A DNA stretch of 35,253 bases from Gluconobacter sphaericus NBRC 12467 (GTDB lineage Bacteria > Pseudomonadota > Alphaproteobacteria > Acetobacterales > Acetobacteraceae), in contig NZ_BJMK01000022.1 in NCBI RefSeq assembly GCF_006539125.1, forward strand, positions 1 to 35,253, given 5' to 3'. The notes beneath the pieces were generated by a model, which was not told the origin of the DNA, ran no database searches, and saw only the letters and a program-made list of their open reading frames with translations. The position numbers and the translations under genes were made by a program. Of the stretch, positions 18,684 to 28,596 are shown piece after piece; the stretch's first letter is position 1; the number at the start of each line of letters is the position of its first letter.

Positions 18684-19112
18684 CTACAGCTGCTCTTTCA
18701 GACTGCTGTTGATCCGTTCCAGAAGTGTTACGAGAATATTGCGTTCGAGGGGTGTAAACCCCTTGAGTGCTATGTCGGTTAAATGTTCCATAACAGGAAC
18801 GATATTCCGGCTTTTCCGCTGTCCGTCCGATGTCAGTGTGACCAGTGTGCTGCGGCGGTCTGTCGGGTCTGGTTCGCGCTGGATCAGGCCGTCGCGTTCC
18901 ATCCGGACGAGAAGCGTCGTCATGCCCGGCTGTTCGATATCTGCAAAATCCGCGAGCGCTTTCTGATTGAGGGTTTTCCCGTCCTGCAAAGCCTGAAGCA
19001 CAGGAAGCTGACCGATCCGTAGGCCTGTCTTTTTGAGTTCGCGTTCCAGCAGGAGCGTGAAGAGCCTGGTGTTACGCGTGGTCAGGGCACTTAGCGGGGA
19101 AGGGGTCGTCAT
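18684..19112 (-). CDS. MarR-family transcriptional regulator
   Basis: A 142-residue winged-helix DNA-binding protein. The recognition region is LNQKALADFADIEQPGMTTLLVRMERDGLIQREPDPTDRRSTLVTLTSDGQ (helix-turn-helix, then the wing with the conserved D-x-R-R), with dimerisation helices at both ends. I place the start at ATG 19112 (MTTPSPLSALTTRN). An upstream in-frame ATG at 19145 lies inside a palindromic operator and has no ribosome site. A perfect 20-bp palindrome just upstream suggests autorepression. The ligand and other targets cannot be told; the neighbouring lipoprotein and ABM genes are candidates. Confidence 0.88.
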   Translation of the reverse strand: MTTPSPLSALTTRNTRLFTLLLERELKKTGLRIGQLPVLQALQDGKTLNQKALADFADIEQPGMTTLLVRMERDGLIQREPDPTDRRSTLVTLTSDGQRKSRNIVPVMEHLTDIALKGFTPLERNILVTLLERINSSLKEQL

Positions 19113-19139
19113 GCGGATTCCGGGTATTGTGTGGATAGA

Positions 19140-19159
19140 ATACATAACATGTTATGTAT
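19140..19159. promoter_or_regulatory. Perfect 20-bp palindrome, probable MarR operator
   Basis: ATACATAACATGTTATGTAT is a perfect palindrome located 28 bases before the regulator's start and overlapping the region where its -10 box would be. The size and symmetry are typical of MarR operators. Autoregulation is the natural inference. Confidence 0.7.
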
Positions 19160-19168
19160 ATGGATTAT

Positions 19169-19204
19169 TAAAAACCCGGCGGCCCTGTTCGGGCCTGACC
19201 GGGC
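19169..19204 (-). terminator. Terminator of the DUF333 lipoprotein gene
   Basis: On the minus strand CCCGG...GGCCC pairs with GGGCC...CCGGG and is followed by five T. It begins about 8 bases after the DUF333 stop and separates that gene from the MarR-type gene downstream. Confidence 0.75.
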
Positions 19205-19211
19205 TGGAAAA

Positions 19212-19493
19212 TCAGGGCTTCATCTTGGCCAGGGGAGCGACGCAGCGGTGTTCGCGGTAGAGCGTCCACTCGTCGCAGATCTGGTTTGGGGGGAAAGTGC
19301 AGGTACCGGTTTCGCCGCCGCGCGTCCGGACGTCGCCGTGTCGGCCGCCCTGCTGCGTGCAATAGACGCTGGCAGGGTTGGGGATCCCGATTAGGCGCTG
19401 GCGGGGGTTGTGCTGCGGGTGTGAAGCACAGGCGGAAACCGTGCCGCACAGGAGTGTGATGGCGAGGAGGCGTTTTGTGTTTGAAAGATGCAT
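19212..19493 (-). CDS. DUF333 domain lipoprotein
   Basis: A 93-residue exported protein. The N-terminus (KRLLAITLLCGTVSAC) is a lipoprotein signal with the lipobox Cys at about residue 22. The rest is a DUF333 domain: NPASVYCTQQGG, then GTCTFPPNQICDEWTLYREHRC, with conserved cysteines. DUF333 proteins are small envelope proteins, sometimes labelled hemolysin-like, of unknown role. The start lies 3 bases after the stop of the upstream ABM gene, so the two form an operon. Confidence 0.85.
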   Translation of the reverse strand: MHLSNTKRLLAITLLCGTVSACASHPQHNPRQRLIGIPNPASVYCTQQGGRHGDVRTRGGETGTCTFPPNQICDEWTLYREHRCVAPLAKMKP

Positions 19494-19496
19494 TGC

Positions 19497-19799
19497 TCAG
19501 GGAGCCCTTTTCTTCAGGAAGCGGACGCTGCGTTCCTTGATGTCCAGTTCTTTTACAGCGTTTGAGAAGACCTCGAAATGTGGGGTCCTGAGATGCTCTT
19601 CGAAGGCCGCATGGTCGGTATAGACTTCCATCAGAATAACGGTATCGGCTTCCGTTTCGGAGGAGAGGACCGTGAAGCTGTGGCAGCCGGATTCGTCGGC
19701 GACGGAGCGTTCGCTGTCATAGGTGCAGACCTTGAGAAACCTGTCGTAGGTTGCCGGTGTGGTCTCGAATTCGGCAATGACCGTCAGTTCGCCAGCCAT
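19497..19799 (-). CDS. ABM-family monooxygenase-like protein
   Basis: A 100-residue protein with the antibiotic biosynthesis monooxygenase (ABM) fold, related to quinol monooxygenase YgiN. Visible are ELTVIAEFETTPATYDRFLKV, ESGCHSFTVLSS and VILMEVYTDHAAFEEHLRTPHF, the usual dimeric ferredoxin-like barrel signature. The substrate is unknown. The start ATG at 19799 has AAGGAG six to eight bases upstream; a longer frame would run into the riboswitch. It is transcribed away from the gcv riboswitch and overlaps the DUF333 operon. A related ABM protein lies after gcvP. Confidence 0.88.
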   Translation of the reverse strand: MAGELTVIAEFETTPATYDRFLKVCTYDSERSVADESGCHSFTVLSSETEADTVILMEVYTDHAAFEEHLRTPHFEVFSNAVKELDIKERSVRFLKKRAP

Positions 19800-19898
19800 G
19801 GAGTTCTCCTTTGTGCATTTAAGGTCTCGGGACACAACGCGGGAGCGATCGTAACGATTGCGGAGTTTTTCGGAAACTGGCAGGATTGGGAGGACCGA

Positions 19899-20056
19899 CA
19901 CGGGAGAGACCAGCCGAAAAGGCTGGCGCCGAAGGAGCAACCGCCCCGGAAACTCTCAGGCTAAAGGACCGAGGCGGTCAGGACATTCTGGAGAGAGGTG
20001 CGCGTGACGCATCCGCCGACGGGATAGCGATCTCAGGCGAAAGGACAGAAGGGGCG
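19899..20056 (+). ncRNA. Tandem glycine riboswitch controlling gcvT
   Basis: Two adjacent aptamers show the glycine-riboswitch core. The first (about 19899-19974) has CGGGAGAGACC, CGCCGAAGGAGCAA and AAACTCTCAGGCTAAAGGACCG. The second (about 19984-20056) has CTGGAGAGAGG and ATCTCAGGCGAAAGGACAGA, but its middle GCCGAAGG-type segment is altered (GCCGACGGGATAGC). A short linker joins them, as in known cooperative tandem forms. The target is gcvT, 84 bases downstream, in the glycine cleavage operon. Glycine binding is expected to switch the operon on. The downstream stretch can form GACG-CGGC/GCCG-CGTC, a possible expression platform, but I see no clear terminator. Confidence 0.93.
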
Positions 20057-20139
20057 ACGTGTTTCCGGCCGCGTTCTGCGTGGAGCCGGGGGCGTCTGCA
20101 TCTTCACGTCTTGAGATAGAATGGACCGGGCTTTTTCGT

Positions 20140-21285
20140 ATGAGCGATTCCCTCCAGCGTACTCCCCTTTATGATCTGAATCTGGAACTTGGCGCGAAGA
20201 TGGTGCCGTTCGCAGGCTTTGAAATGCCGATCCAGTTCCCTGCGGGGCTGATGGCGGAGCATCTGCATACGCGTGAGAAGGTCGGTCTGTTCGACGTGTC
20301 TCATATGGGGCAGATCCGCATTGCTGCGAAAAGCGGCGACGTGAAGGAGGCTGCTGCGGCTCTGGAGACGCTGGTCCCCGCGGATTATGTCGGCCTTGCC
20401 GCCGGGCGTCAGCGTTATGGACTGCTGACCAATGAAGAGGGTGGCATTCTGGACGATCTGATGGTCGCCAATATGGGCCATGATCTTCTGGTGGTCGTGA
20501 ACGCGGGTTGCAAGGTTCAGGACGCGGACCGGATCGAGAAGGCGCTGTCTGATCGGTGTGTTGTGACGCGCCAGTTTGATCGTGGGCTTATGGCGCTTCA
20601 GGGGCCGGCTGCGGAAGCGGCTCTGGCGCCGCTTTGCCCGGCCGTGAAGGACATGCGCTTCATGGATGTGATCGAGACAGAGCTGGCCACTGCGACTGGG
20701 CCAGTGAAGGTGACGGTGTCGCGGTCCGGCTATACGGGCGAGGACGGGTTCGAGATCGGCTGTGCGGGCGCGGATTCCGAGAAGGTCGCGCGTGCGATTC
20801 TGGCGCAGCCGGATGTGTTGCCGATTGGTCTGGGTGCGCGGGACTCGCTGCGTCTTGAGGCCGGGTTGTGCCTGTATGGCAATGACATTGACGTCACGAC
20901 CACCCCGGTTGAAGCCTCGCTGGGCTGGGCGATCCAGAAGGCGCGTCGTGAAGGCGGTGCGCGCGAGGGTGGCTATCCGGGGGCGGAAGTCGTGCTGAAG
21001 CAGACGTGTGATGGCGTATCGCGCAAGCGCGTGGGTCTGCTGGTGGAAGGTCGCGCTCCGGTGCGGGCGGGGGCGAAGCTCTTTGCCGATGCCGAGGGGC
21101 AGAAGGAAATCGGGATGGTCACGTCCGGGGCGTTTGGCCCGAGCGTGAAGGCTCCTGTTGCGATGGGTTATGTCGCGTCGGAATATACCGCGCTGGACAC
21201 ACCCGTTTTTGCGGAACTGCGGGGCAAGTATGTGCCACTGCATGTGCGGGCGATGCCGTTCGTGGCACCCGGCTTCAAGCGCTGA
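20140..21285 (+). CDS. gcvT: Glycine cleavage system T protein (aminomethyltransferase)
   Basis: Takes the aminomethyl group from lipoyl-GcvH and, with tetrahydrofolate, releases ammonia and 5,10-methylene-THF. The 381-residue protein starts with LQRTPLYDLNLELGAKMVPFAGFEMPIQFP. It has GLFDVSHMGQIRI, the folate-site Asp region in LVVVNAGCK, VSRSGYTGEDGFEIG and GLGARDSLRLEAGLCLYGNDI, all family hallmarks. I start at ATG 20140 (MSDSLQRTPLYD). The ribosome site is weak, which is compatible with control through the upstream riboswitch. A longer reading from 20059 would overlap the riboswitch tail. Confidence 0.96.
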   Translation: MSDSLQRTPLYDLNLELGAKMVPFAGFEMPIQFPAGLMAEHLHTREKVGLFDVSHMGQIRIAAKSGDVKEAAAALETLVPADYVGLAAGRQRYGLLTNEEGGILDDLMVANMGHDLLVVVNAGCKVQDADRIEKALSDRCVVTRQFDRGLMALQGPAAEAALAPLCPAVKDMRFMDVIETELATATGPVKVTVSRSGYTGEDGFEIGCAGADSEKVARAILAQPDVLPIGLGARDSLRLEAGLCLYGNDIDVTTTPVEASLGWAIQKARREGGAREGGYPGAEVVLKQTCDGVSRKRVGLLVEGRAPVRAGAKLFADAEGQKEIGMVTSGAFGPSVKAPVAMGYVASEYTALDTPVFAELRGKYVPLHVRAMPFVAPGFKR

Positions 21286-21321
21286 ACTTACAGTCGAATT
21301 TTAGATCAGGAAAAAGCAGCA

Positions 21322-21681
21322 ATGACGACTTATTATACGAAGTCCCATGAATGGATCCGCGTCGATGGCGAGCAGGCGACTGTCGGTATTACCGCACATG
21401 CCTCTGAAGAGCTGGGCGAGTTGGTGTTTGTTGAGGCCAAGGACGAGGGCACGGACGTTGCCGCTGGCGATGCGGCTGCGGTTGTCGAGTCCGTGAAGGC
21501 GGCGTCCGACATCTATGCGCCGGTTGCGGGTACGTTGGCGGGCTTCAACGAGGCGCTGTCCGATGATCCGACGCTGGTCGGCCGTGACGCAGAAGGCGAG
21601 GGCTGGATCTTCCGTATGACGGTTTCCAACCCGGACGACCTCAAGGGCCTGCTGACGGCCGAACAGTACAAAAGCCTCTGA
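21322..21681 (+). CDS. gcvH: Glycine cleavage system H protein
   Basis: Lipoyl carrier protein that shuttles the aminomethyl group between the P, T and L proteins. The 119 residues show the family start (YYTKSHEWIRVDGEQATVGIT), ELGELVFVEA and the lipoylation site VVESVKAASDIYAPVAG with Lys59. The C-terminus (GEGWIFRMTVSNPDDLKGLL) is typical. The gene lies 36 bases after gcvT. A strong hairpin with a T run follows, 7 bases after the stop, before gcvP. Confidence 0.97.
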   Translation: MTTYYTKSHEWIRVDGEQATVGITAHASEELGELVFVEAKDEGTDVAAGDAAAVVESVKAASDIYAPVAGTLAGFNEALSDDPTLVGRDAEGEGWIFRMTVSNPDDLKGLLTAEQYKSL

Positions 21682-21688
21682 GGTTTGC

Positions 21689-21720
21689 GGGGTCTGCGCT
21701 GGCAGGCCCCGTTTTTCTTT
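21689..21720 (+). terminator. Terminator-like hairpin between gcvH and gcvP
   Basis: GGGGTCTGC and GCAGGCCCC form a 9-bp stem (one G-T pair) with a GCTG loop, followed by GTTTTTCTTT. It is a good intrinsic terminator in the direction of the operon, between gcvH and gcvP. Confidence 0.8.
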
Positions 21721-21753
21721 ACATCCCGCCCCAAATTCCTGCCTCCGCTTTTC

Positions 21754-24615
<2,862 letters not shown>

Positions 24616-24645
24616 ACGGTTTTTTTCAGTCTAATGTTGGGAAAC

Positions 24646-24675
24646 AGGCGTCTTCCTTCGGGAAGGCGCCTTTTT
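24646..24675 (+). terminator. Terminator of the gcv operon
   Basis: AGGCG-t-CTTCC and GGAAG-g-CGCCT form an 11-bp stem with a stable TTCG tetraloop, followed by a T5 run. A smaller hairpin, GACTGAA/TTCAGTC (24610-24631), overlaps the gcvP stop. Confidence 0.9.
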
Positions 24676-24738
24676 GCTGTCTGCTTCTTTCGGATCGGAT
24701 ACCCGGTATGGGTTCTTTCTCGCAAAGGTGTGCGGTAT

Positions 24739-24754
24739 GGTTTCACGTGAAACA
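24739..24754. promoter_or_regulatory. parS: parS-type site 2
   Basis: GGTTTCACGTGAAACA matches the parS consensus at 15 of 16 positions (first base G instead of T) and keeps the full GTTTCACGTGAAAC core. It lies in the non-coding gap between the gcv terminator and the second ABM gene. Confidence 0.8.
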
Positions 24755-24814
24755 CTGCTCGTCTGCGGAAAGGTCGTGGTCGGGTAGGTGTCATTCTTGA
24801 TGAGGAAGTTCCTG

Positions 24815-25126
24815 ATGATTCAGACGGTTCACATCACGGCTGTTGTCACGGTCGCGGCGGACCATGCCGCAGCGGCAGAACACGCTTTTGCGGCCTGTAT
24901 CGTGTCTTCGCGCAAGGAAGAAGCCTGCCGCCAGTACGTTGTCAGCAGGGATATCGAAAAGACTGGCCGACTGGTGGTTTCCGAAGTCTGGACTTCGGAA
25001 ACCGGGTTCGAGGCGCATCTGGCGTCACCTCATTTCAAGGCTCTGGGGGAAGCACTTGGAAAACTGGATGCGCAGCTCGACATCATGAAAGTCCAGCCGC
25101 TGGACGATGCTGCGGACGCAGTCTGA
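24815..25126 (+). CDS. ABM-family monooxygenase-like protein (second copy)
   Basis: A 103-residue protein with the ABM ferredoxin-like fold: VHITAVVTVAADHAAAAEHAFAACI, ACRQYVVSRDI and VVSEVWTSETGFEAHLASPHFKALGEAL. It resembles the ABM protein encoded at 19497-19799, especially in the segment E-V-(Y/W)-T...F-E-x-H-L-x-(T/S)-P-H-F. The start ATG at 24815 is fixed by AGGAAG (24803-24808) six bases upstream; earlier in-frame starts lack a ribosome site. The substrate is unknown. It lies upstream of the CopZ-like gene on the same strand, 88 bases away. Confidence 0.85.
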   Translation: MIQTVHITAVVTVAADHAAAAEHAFAACIVSSRKEEACRQYVVSRDIEKTGRLVVSEVWTSETGFEAHLASPHFKALGEALGKLDAQLDIMKVQPLDDAADAV

Positions 25127-25214
25127 AAAGACGGTTTTCATTTCTGCGGGAGTATGCCCCATTTCGGGGATCGACTGCTTTGCGGAGCAGCCTTTGAAAA
25201 CAGGAGAATCTCTT

Positions 25215-25427
25215 ATGGTTTCGATGGTGACGTTCAAGGTTGACGGGATGTCGTGCAACGGATGTTCGGGAAAGCTGCAGTCTGCGCTGTCCAATGTTCC
25301 GGGGGTATCGTCGGCGGAGGTAACGCTCGATCCGGGGCTCGCTGTCATTCAGTACGATGAGCACAAAGTGACGCCAGTGGCGTTACAGCATGTTGTCGAA
25401 GATGTCGGGTTCGACGTTATCGCCTGA
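25215..25427 (+). CDS. Heavy-metal-associated (HMA) domain protein, CopZ-like
   Basis: A 70-residue single HMA domain. The metal-binding loop VDGMSCNGCSGKLQ has the M-x-C-x-x-C motif at residues 13-18, followed by the ferredoxin-like fold typical of copper chaperones (AEVTLDPGLAVIQYDEHKV, HVVEDVGFDV). It probably binds Cu(I) and delivers it to a P-type ATPase not seen here. The start ATG at 25215 has AGGAG upstream. It is near the ABM gene, but no functional link is evident. Confidence 0.9.
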   Translation: MVSMVTFKVDGMSCNGCSGKLQSALSNVPGVSSAEVTLDPGLAVIQYDEHKVTPVALQHVVEDVGFDVIA

Positions 25428-25451
25428 CAAGCGTTTGAACGCGCCTGCCGC

Positions 25452-26081
25452 CTATCGTTTGTAATGCGGCAGGCCTAGTCCTTTGATGAGGGCTACGGCG
25501 CGCAGGCTGAAGCCAGCCACGACGGCAATCATGGCCGCAAGACTTGTATTGAGACCCAGCGCCGTCAGGGACACATAGGTTCCTGACGCCAGGGCGACGG
25601 CTGTGATGTACAGCTCCGGCCGGATGATGATGGATGGCACGCCTGCCAGCATATCCCGAAAAATGCCGCCCATGCAGGCACTGACGATCCCCATGAGAGC
25701 CGCTGGGATCAACGGGATGCCGTAAGCCAGCGCCTTGGCTGAGCCGAAGACGCCATAGGCGGCGATCCCAAGACCGTCAAACCATTCCACTGCGCGGGCT
25801 GGCCAGAAGCGGGTCGGGGTAAACCAGACGGCAATGGCGGATAGCAGGCAGGCTGTAATCGGGACGGAGGTGTGCATCCAGAAGACCGGCGCGCCAATCA
25901 GTAGATCCCGTACCGTTCCGCCGCCAACACCTGTAATTGCGGCAAAGAACATGAACGTCACGATGGTCAGGCGTGCACGTGCGGCTTCGATCGCGCCGGA
26001 AATCGCGAACACGATCGTGCCTGCGATGTCGAGGACGGGCAGGGCGGAGGAGGAGAAGGCCTGAAGGGCGGGAGGGATCAT
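25452..26081 (-). CDS. TRIC-family (UPF0126) cation channel
   Basis: A 209-residue integral membrane protein with about seven hydrophobic segments. It has the family's two repeated motifs, ITGVGGGTVRDLLIG and VSACMGGIFRDMLAGVPSII, each a glycine-rich turn followed by Arg-Asp. Bacterial members of the TRIC/YadS family form monovalent cation channels; the physiological role is unclear. I start at ATG 26081 (MIPPALQAFSSSALPVLDIAGT); no strong ribosome site is seen. The stop is 24 bases from the end of the converging CopZ-like gene. It lies downstream of glnA on the same strand, separated by the glnA terminator. Confidence 0.9.
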   Translation of the reverse strand: MIPPALQAFSSSALPVLDIAGTIVFAISGAIEAARARLTIVTFMFFAAITGVGGGTVRDLLIGAPVFWMHTSVPITACLLSAIAVWFTPTRFWPARAVEWFDGLGIAAYGVFGSAKALAYGIPLIPAALMGIVSACMGGIFRDMLAGVPSIIIRPELYITAVALASGTYVSLTALGLNTSLAAMIAVVAGFSLRAVALIKGLGLPHYKR

Positions 26082-26113
26082 CGGGCCATTTTGAAGTGGT
26101 AGGGTGAAAACAG

Positions 26114-26142
26114 AAAAGCCCGGCACGAAGGCCGGGCTTTCC
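26114..26142. terminator. Terminator of glnA
   Basis: AAAGCCCGGC and GCCGGGCTTT surround a short loop, with A's on the left that give U's on the minus-strand transcript. It begins about 25 bases after the glnA stop. Confidence 0.85.
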
Positions 26143-26166
26143 GTTGAGACGATGTTCTGACCCGGA

Positions 26167-27699
26167 TCAGACCGAGTAGTACATCTCGAACTCTGCCGGA
26201 TGCGGCGTGTGTTCGAACTTGTAAACTTCCGGCCACTTGATGTCGATGTAGCTTTCGATCTGGTCCTTGGTGAAGACGCCGCCTTCGAGAAGGAATGCGT
26301 GGTCTTCCTTAAGGGCTTCGAGAGCCTCACGGAGCGAACCGCAGACTGTCGGGATCTGAGCCAGTTCTTCCTTGGGCAGCTCGTACAGATCCTTGTCCAT
26401 GGCATCGCCCGGGTGGATCTTGTTGCGGATGCCGTCGAGGCCGGCCATCAGCATGGCGGCGAATGCGAGATATGGGTTGGCGGTCGGGTCCGGGAAGCGG
26501 ACTTCAACGCGCTTAGCCTTCGGGTTTGTCGCATGCGGGATACGACACGAAGCCGAACGGTTCGCAGCGGAATAGGCCAGAAGCACGGGGGCTTCGAAGC
26601 CCGGGATCAGGCGCTTGTAAGAGTTGGTGGACGGGTTCGTGAAGGCGTTCAGGGCCTTCGCGTGTTTGATGATGCCACCGATGTAGAATAGCGCGTCTTC
26701 AGAGAGGTCGGCATACTTGTCGCCAGCGAAAGTCGGCTTGCCGTCCTTCCAGATGGACTGGTGGACATGCATGCCCGAGCCGTTGTCGCCTGCGATCGGC
26801 TTCGGCATGAACGTGGCCGTCTTGCCGTAGGAATGGGCGACGTTGTGCACGCAGTACTTGTAGATCTGCATGAAGTCGGCTGACTTCACGAGCGTGTCGA
26901 ACTTCGTGCCGAGCTCGTGCTGCGACTGTGCGACTTCGTGGTGATGCTTCTCGATCGGCAGACCCATTTCGCCCATCGTGGAGAGCATTTCGGCGCGCAG
27001 GTCGTTCTCGCTGTCCACGGGTGGGACCGGGAAGTAGCCACCCTTGACGACAGGGCGATGGCCCATGTTGCCTTCCGGATAGGCCTTAAGGGAAGAGCCG
27101 GGGCCTTCGATGCTGTCGAGCTGGTACATGCCGAAATTCGGGCCTGTGCCGAACTGCACGTTGTCGAAGATGAAGAACTCGGCTTCCGGACCGAAGAACG
27201 CCGTGTCACCGAAGCCGGCCTCCTTGAGGTAGGCTTCTGCGAGCTTGGCGGTTGAGCGCGGGTCGCGATTGTAGAAGTTGCCCGTCTTCGGATCGATGAT
27301 GTCGCAGAACAGGATCAGCTGCGGCTTGGCGGAGAACGGGTCCATGACGGCCGTTTCCGGATCCGGAAGCAGGACCATGTCGGACTCGTTGATGGCCTTC
27401 CAGCCCTGGATCGAAGAGCCATCGAACATGAAGCCTTCAACGAAGGTATCGTCTTCGATGGTCGAAACCGTCTGGGTCGTGTGGTGCCACTTGCCCTTGG
27501 GGTCCGTAAAGCGCAGATCGACGAATTCCGCCGCGTGCTCCTGGATCATCTCGAAGACGCGGGCAACGGCCTGCGGGTTCGGGGCGGGCGGCTTGCCGGT
27601 TGCTGCGGGAGCAGTTTTGGGGGCTGCAGCCTTCGAGGTACGGCGCGCCGGAGCGGCCTTCGGTTTCGCGGTAGTGGAAGTGGGGGCTTTCTTGGCCAT
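26167..27699 (-). CDS. glnA: Glutamine synthetase type I with basic N-terminal extension
   Basis: ATP-dependent synthesis of glutamine from glutamate and ammonia. The conserved enzyme shows [79 protein letters not shown] and NRSASCRIP. It retains the adenylylation Tyr in [12 protein letters not shown], so GlnE-type control is likely. Before the conserved part is a stretch of about 45 residues rich in Ala, Lys, Pro and Thr, resembling a histone-H1-like tail, so the protein is 510 residues against about 470 usual. I start at ATG 27699 ([10 protein letters not shown]) with AAGG nine bases upstream; ATG 27717 is possible. No glnB is adjacent. Confidence 0.96.
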   Translation of the reverse strand: MAKKAPTSTTAKPKAAPARRTSKAAAPKTAPAATGKPPAPNPQAVARVFEMIQEHAAEFVDLRFTDPKGKWHHTTQTVSTIEDDTFVEGFMFDGSSIQGWKAINESDMVLLPDPETAVMDPFSAKPQLILFCDIIDPKTGNFYNRDPRSTAKLAEAYLKEAGFGDTAFFGPEAEFFIFDNVQFGTGPNFGMYQLDSIEGPGSSLKAYPEGNMGHRPVVKGGYFPVPPVDSENDLRAEMLSTMGEMGLPIEKHHHEVAQSQHELGTKFDTLVKSADFMQIYKYCVHNVAHSYGKTATFMPKPIAGDNGSGMHVHQSIWKDGKPTFAGDKYADLSEDALFYIGGIIKHAKALNAFTNPSTNSYKRLIPGFEAPVLLAYSAANRSASCRIPHATNPKAKRVEVRFPDPTANPYLAFAAMLMAGLDGIRNKIHPGDAMDKDLYELPKEELAQIPTVCGSLREALEALKEDHAFLLEGGVFTKDQIESYIDIKWPEVYKFEHTPHPAEFEMYYSV

Positions 27700-27895
27700 C
27701 GATCTGTCGCCTTGCATCGTGTAAACGGCTGCAAAACGATTAAGCGACAAATGCCCGTCTGTCGAGTATGGGAAATTACGCCATTCTGCGGATTTGTGAT
27801 TGAATATTTCGGAAGCGAACCGGGCTTTTCCAGATCTGGTCCGGAACTTGCATGTAAAGAGAGCAGTGAGACTCTTTTTGGGAAATATCCTCTTG

Positions 27896-28476
27896 ATGCC
27901 TGCTTCCTTATCTCCGGACGGCCTGAAAGACAGCGATCTGCTTTCCCTGCCGGTCGAACGCTACCTGCACGAATTCCGGGGCGGACTGCTCAGCCTGCCA
28001 GAGAGTGAGCGGGATGTGATTGTCGCTGAAGTGCGGGCTCAGGTCGCGGCGCAGGCCCGGCTGGGGGAAAGGGCGGCACTGGCCCTTCTAGAAAGGATGG
28101 GAAAGCCGGACAGGCTCGCCGCACGCTTTACGATCAGGCATGAGCTGTCCGTTGGTGTGCAGCAGTCGAATCCCTTTGGTCTGTTTTGGGTTCTTCTGCG
28201 GCTGGCTGCGGGGAGTCTGCTGGCGTTTGTTGGCGGATTTGTCGTGATCGCGCTTGGGCTAATGGGGCTTATGCTCGCGGCGATGCCCGTGCTGCGGCTC
28301 TATGTCCCGCAGGATCTTTTCATGGTGGACGACAACCCGTTTTCGATCACTGTCACGACGGATGGTGTGCCCAGGAATGGCATCCCGCTTTCCTGGGGAT
28401 ATGCGATCCTCTTTTGCGGGGGCTGGGGCAGCTTCTGTTGCGGGACATGCGCCGTAAAACGCAGGAGTTGGACTGA
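27896..28476 (+). pseudogene. HAAS/DUF1700-like membrane protein, probable frameshift
   Basis: The N-terminus ([59 protein letters not shown]) resembles the HAAS domain found near PadR regulators. It is followed by two or more membrane segments (about residues 96-130 and 160-180). In the frame as read, translation continues to 28597 with an unlikely tail (CGGWGSFCCGTC). A one-base loss in the G run at 28418-28422 would explain this. Restoring it gives the tail GLGQLLLRDMRRKTQELD and a stop at 28474-28476. A good terminator at 28545-28574 lies inside the unshifted extension, which supports the earlier stop. It may be a sequencing error, a real mutation or phase variation. The start ATG 27896 has no strong ribosome site. 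Confidence 0.6.
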
Positions 28477-28544
28477 GGAGCAGGAAGACGGGATTTCCAT
28501 TATGGAACGAAAGGGGAGTGCGAGAGGCTTTTCAGCTCTCCTTC

Positions 28545-28574
28545 AGCCTGCGATGGTGCAGGGCTTTTTGTTTT
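28545..28574 (+). terminator. Terminator before the aminotransferase gene
   Basis: AGCC-TGC pairs with GCA-g-GGCT around a short loop and runs into TTTTTGTTTT. It lies 69 bases after the frameshift-corrected stop of the HAAS-type gene. Confidence 0.75.
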
Positions 28575-28596
28575 CCGTCAGTTCTGGAATCCGTTG

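Noticed and set aside
19129-19137. TGTGGATAG resembling a DnaA box
   Set aside because: It has one mismatch and is isolated with no neighbouring boxes, so it does not support an origin here.
20104-21243. A 379-codon open frame on the minus strand
   Set aside because: It is antisense to gcvT, with the same biased composition and no ribosome site or family features.
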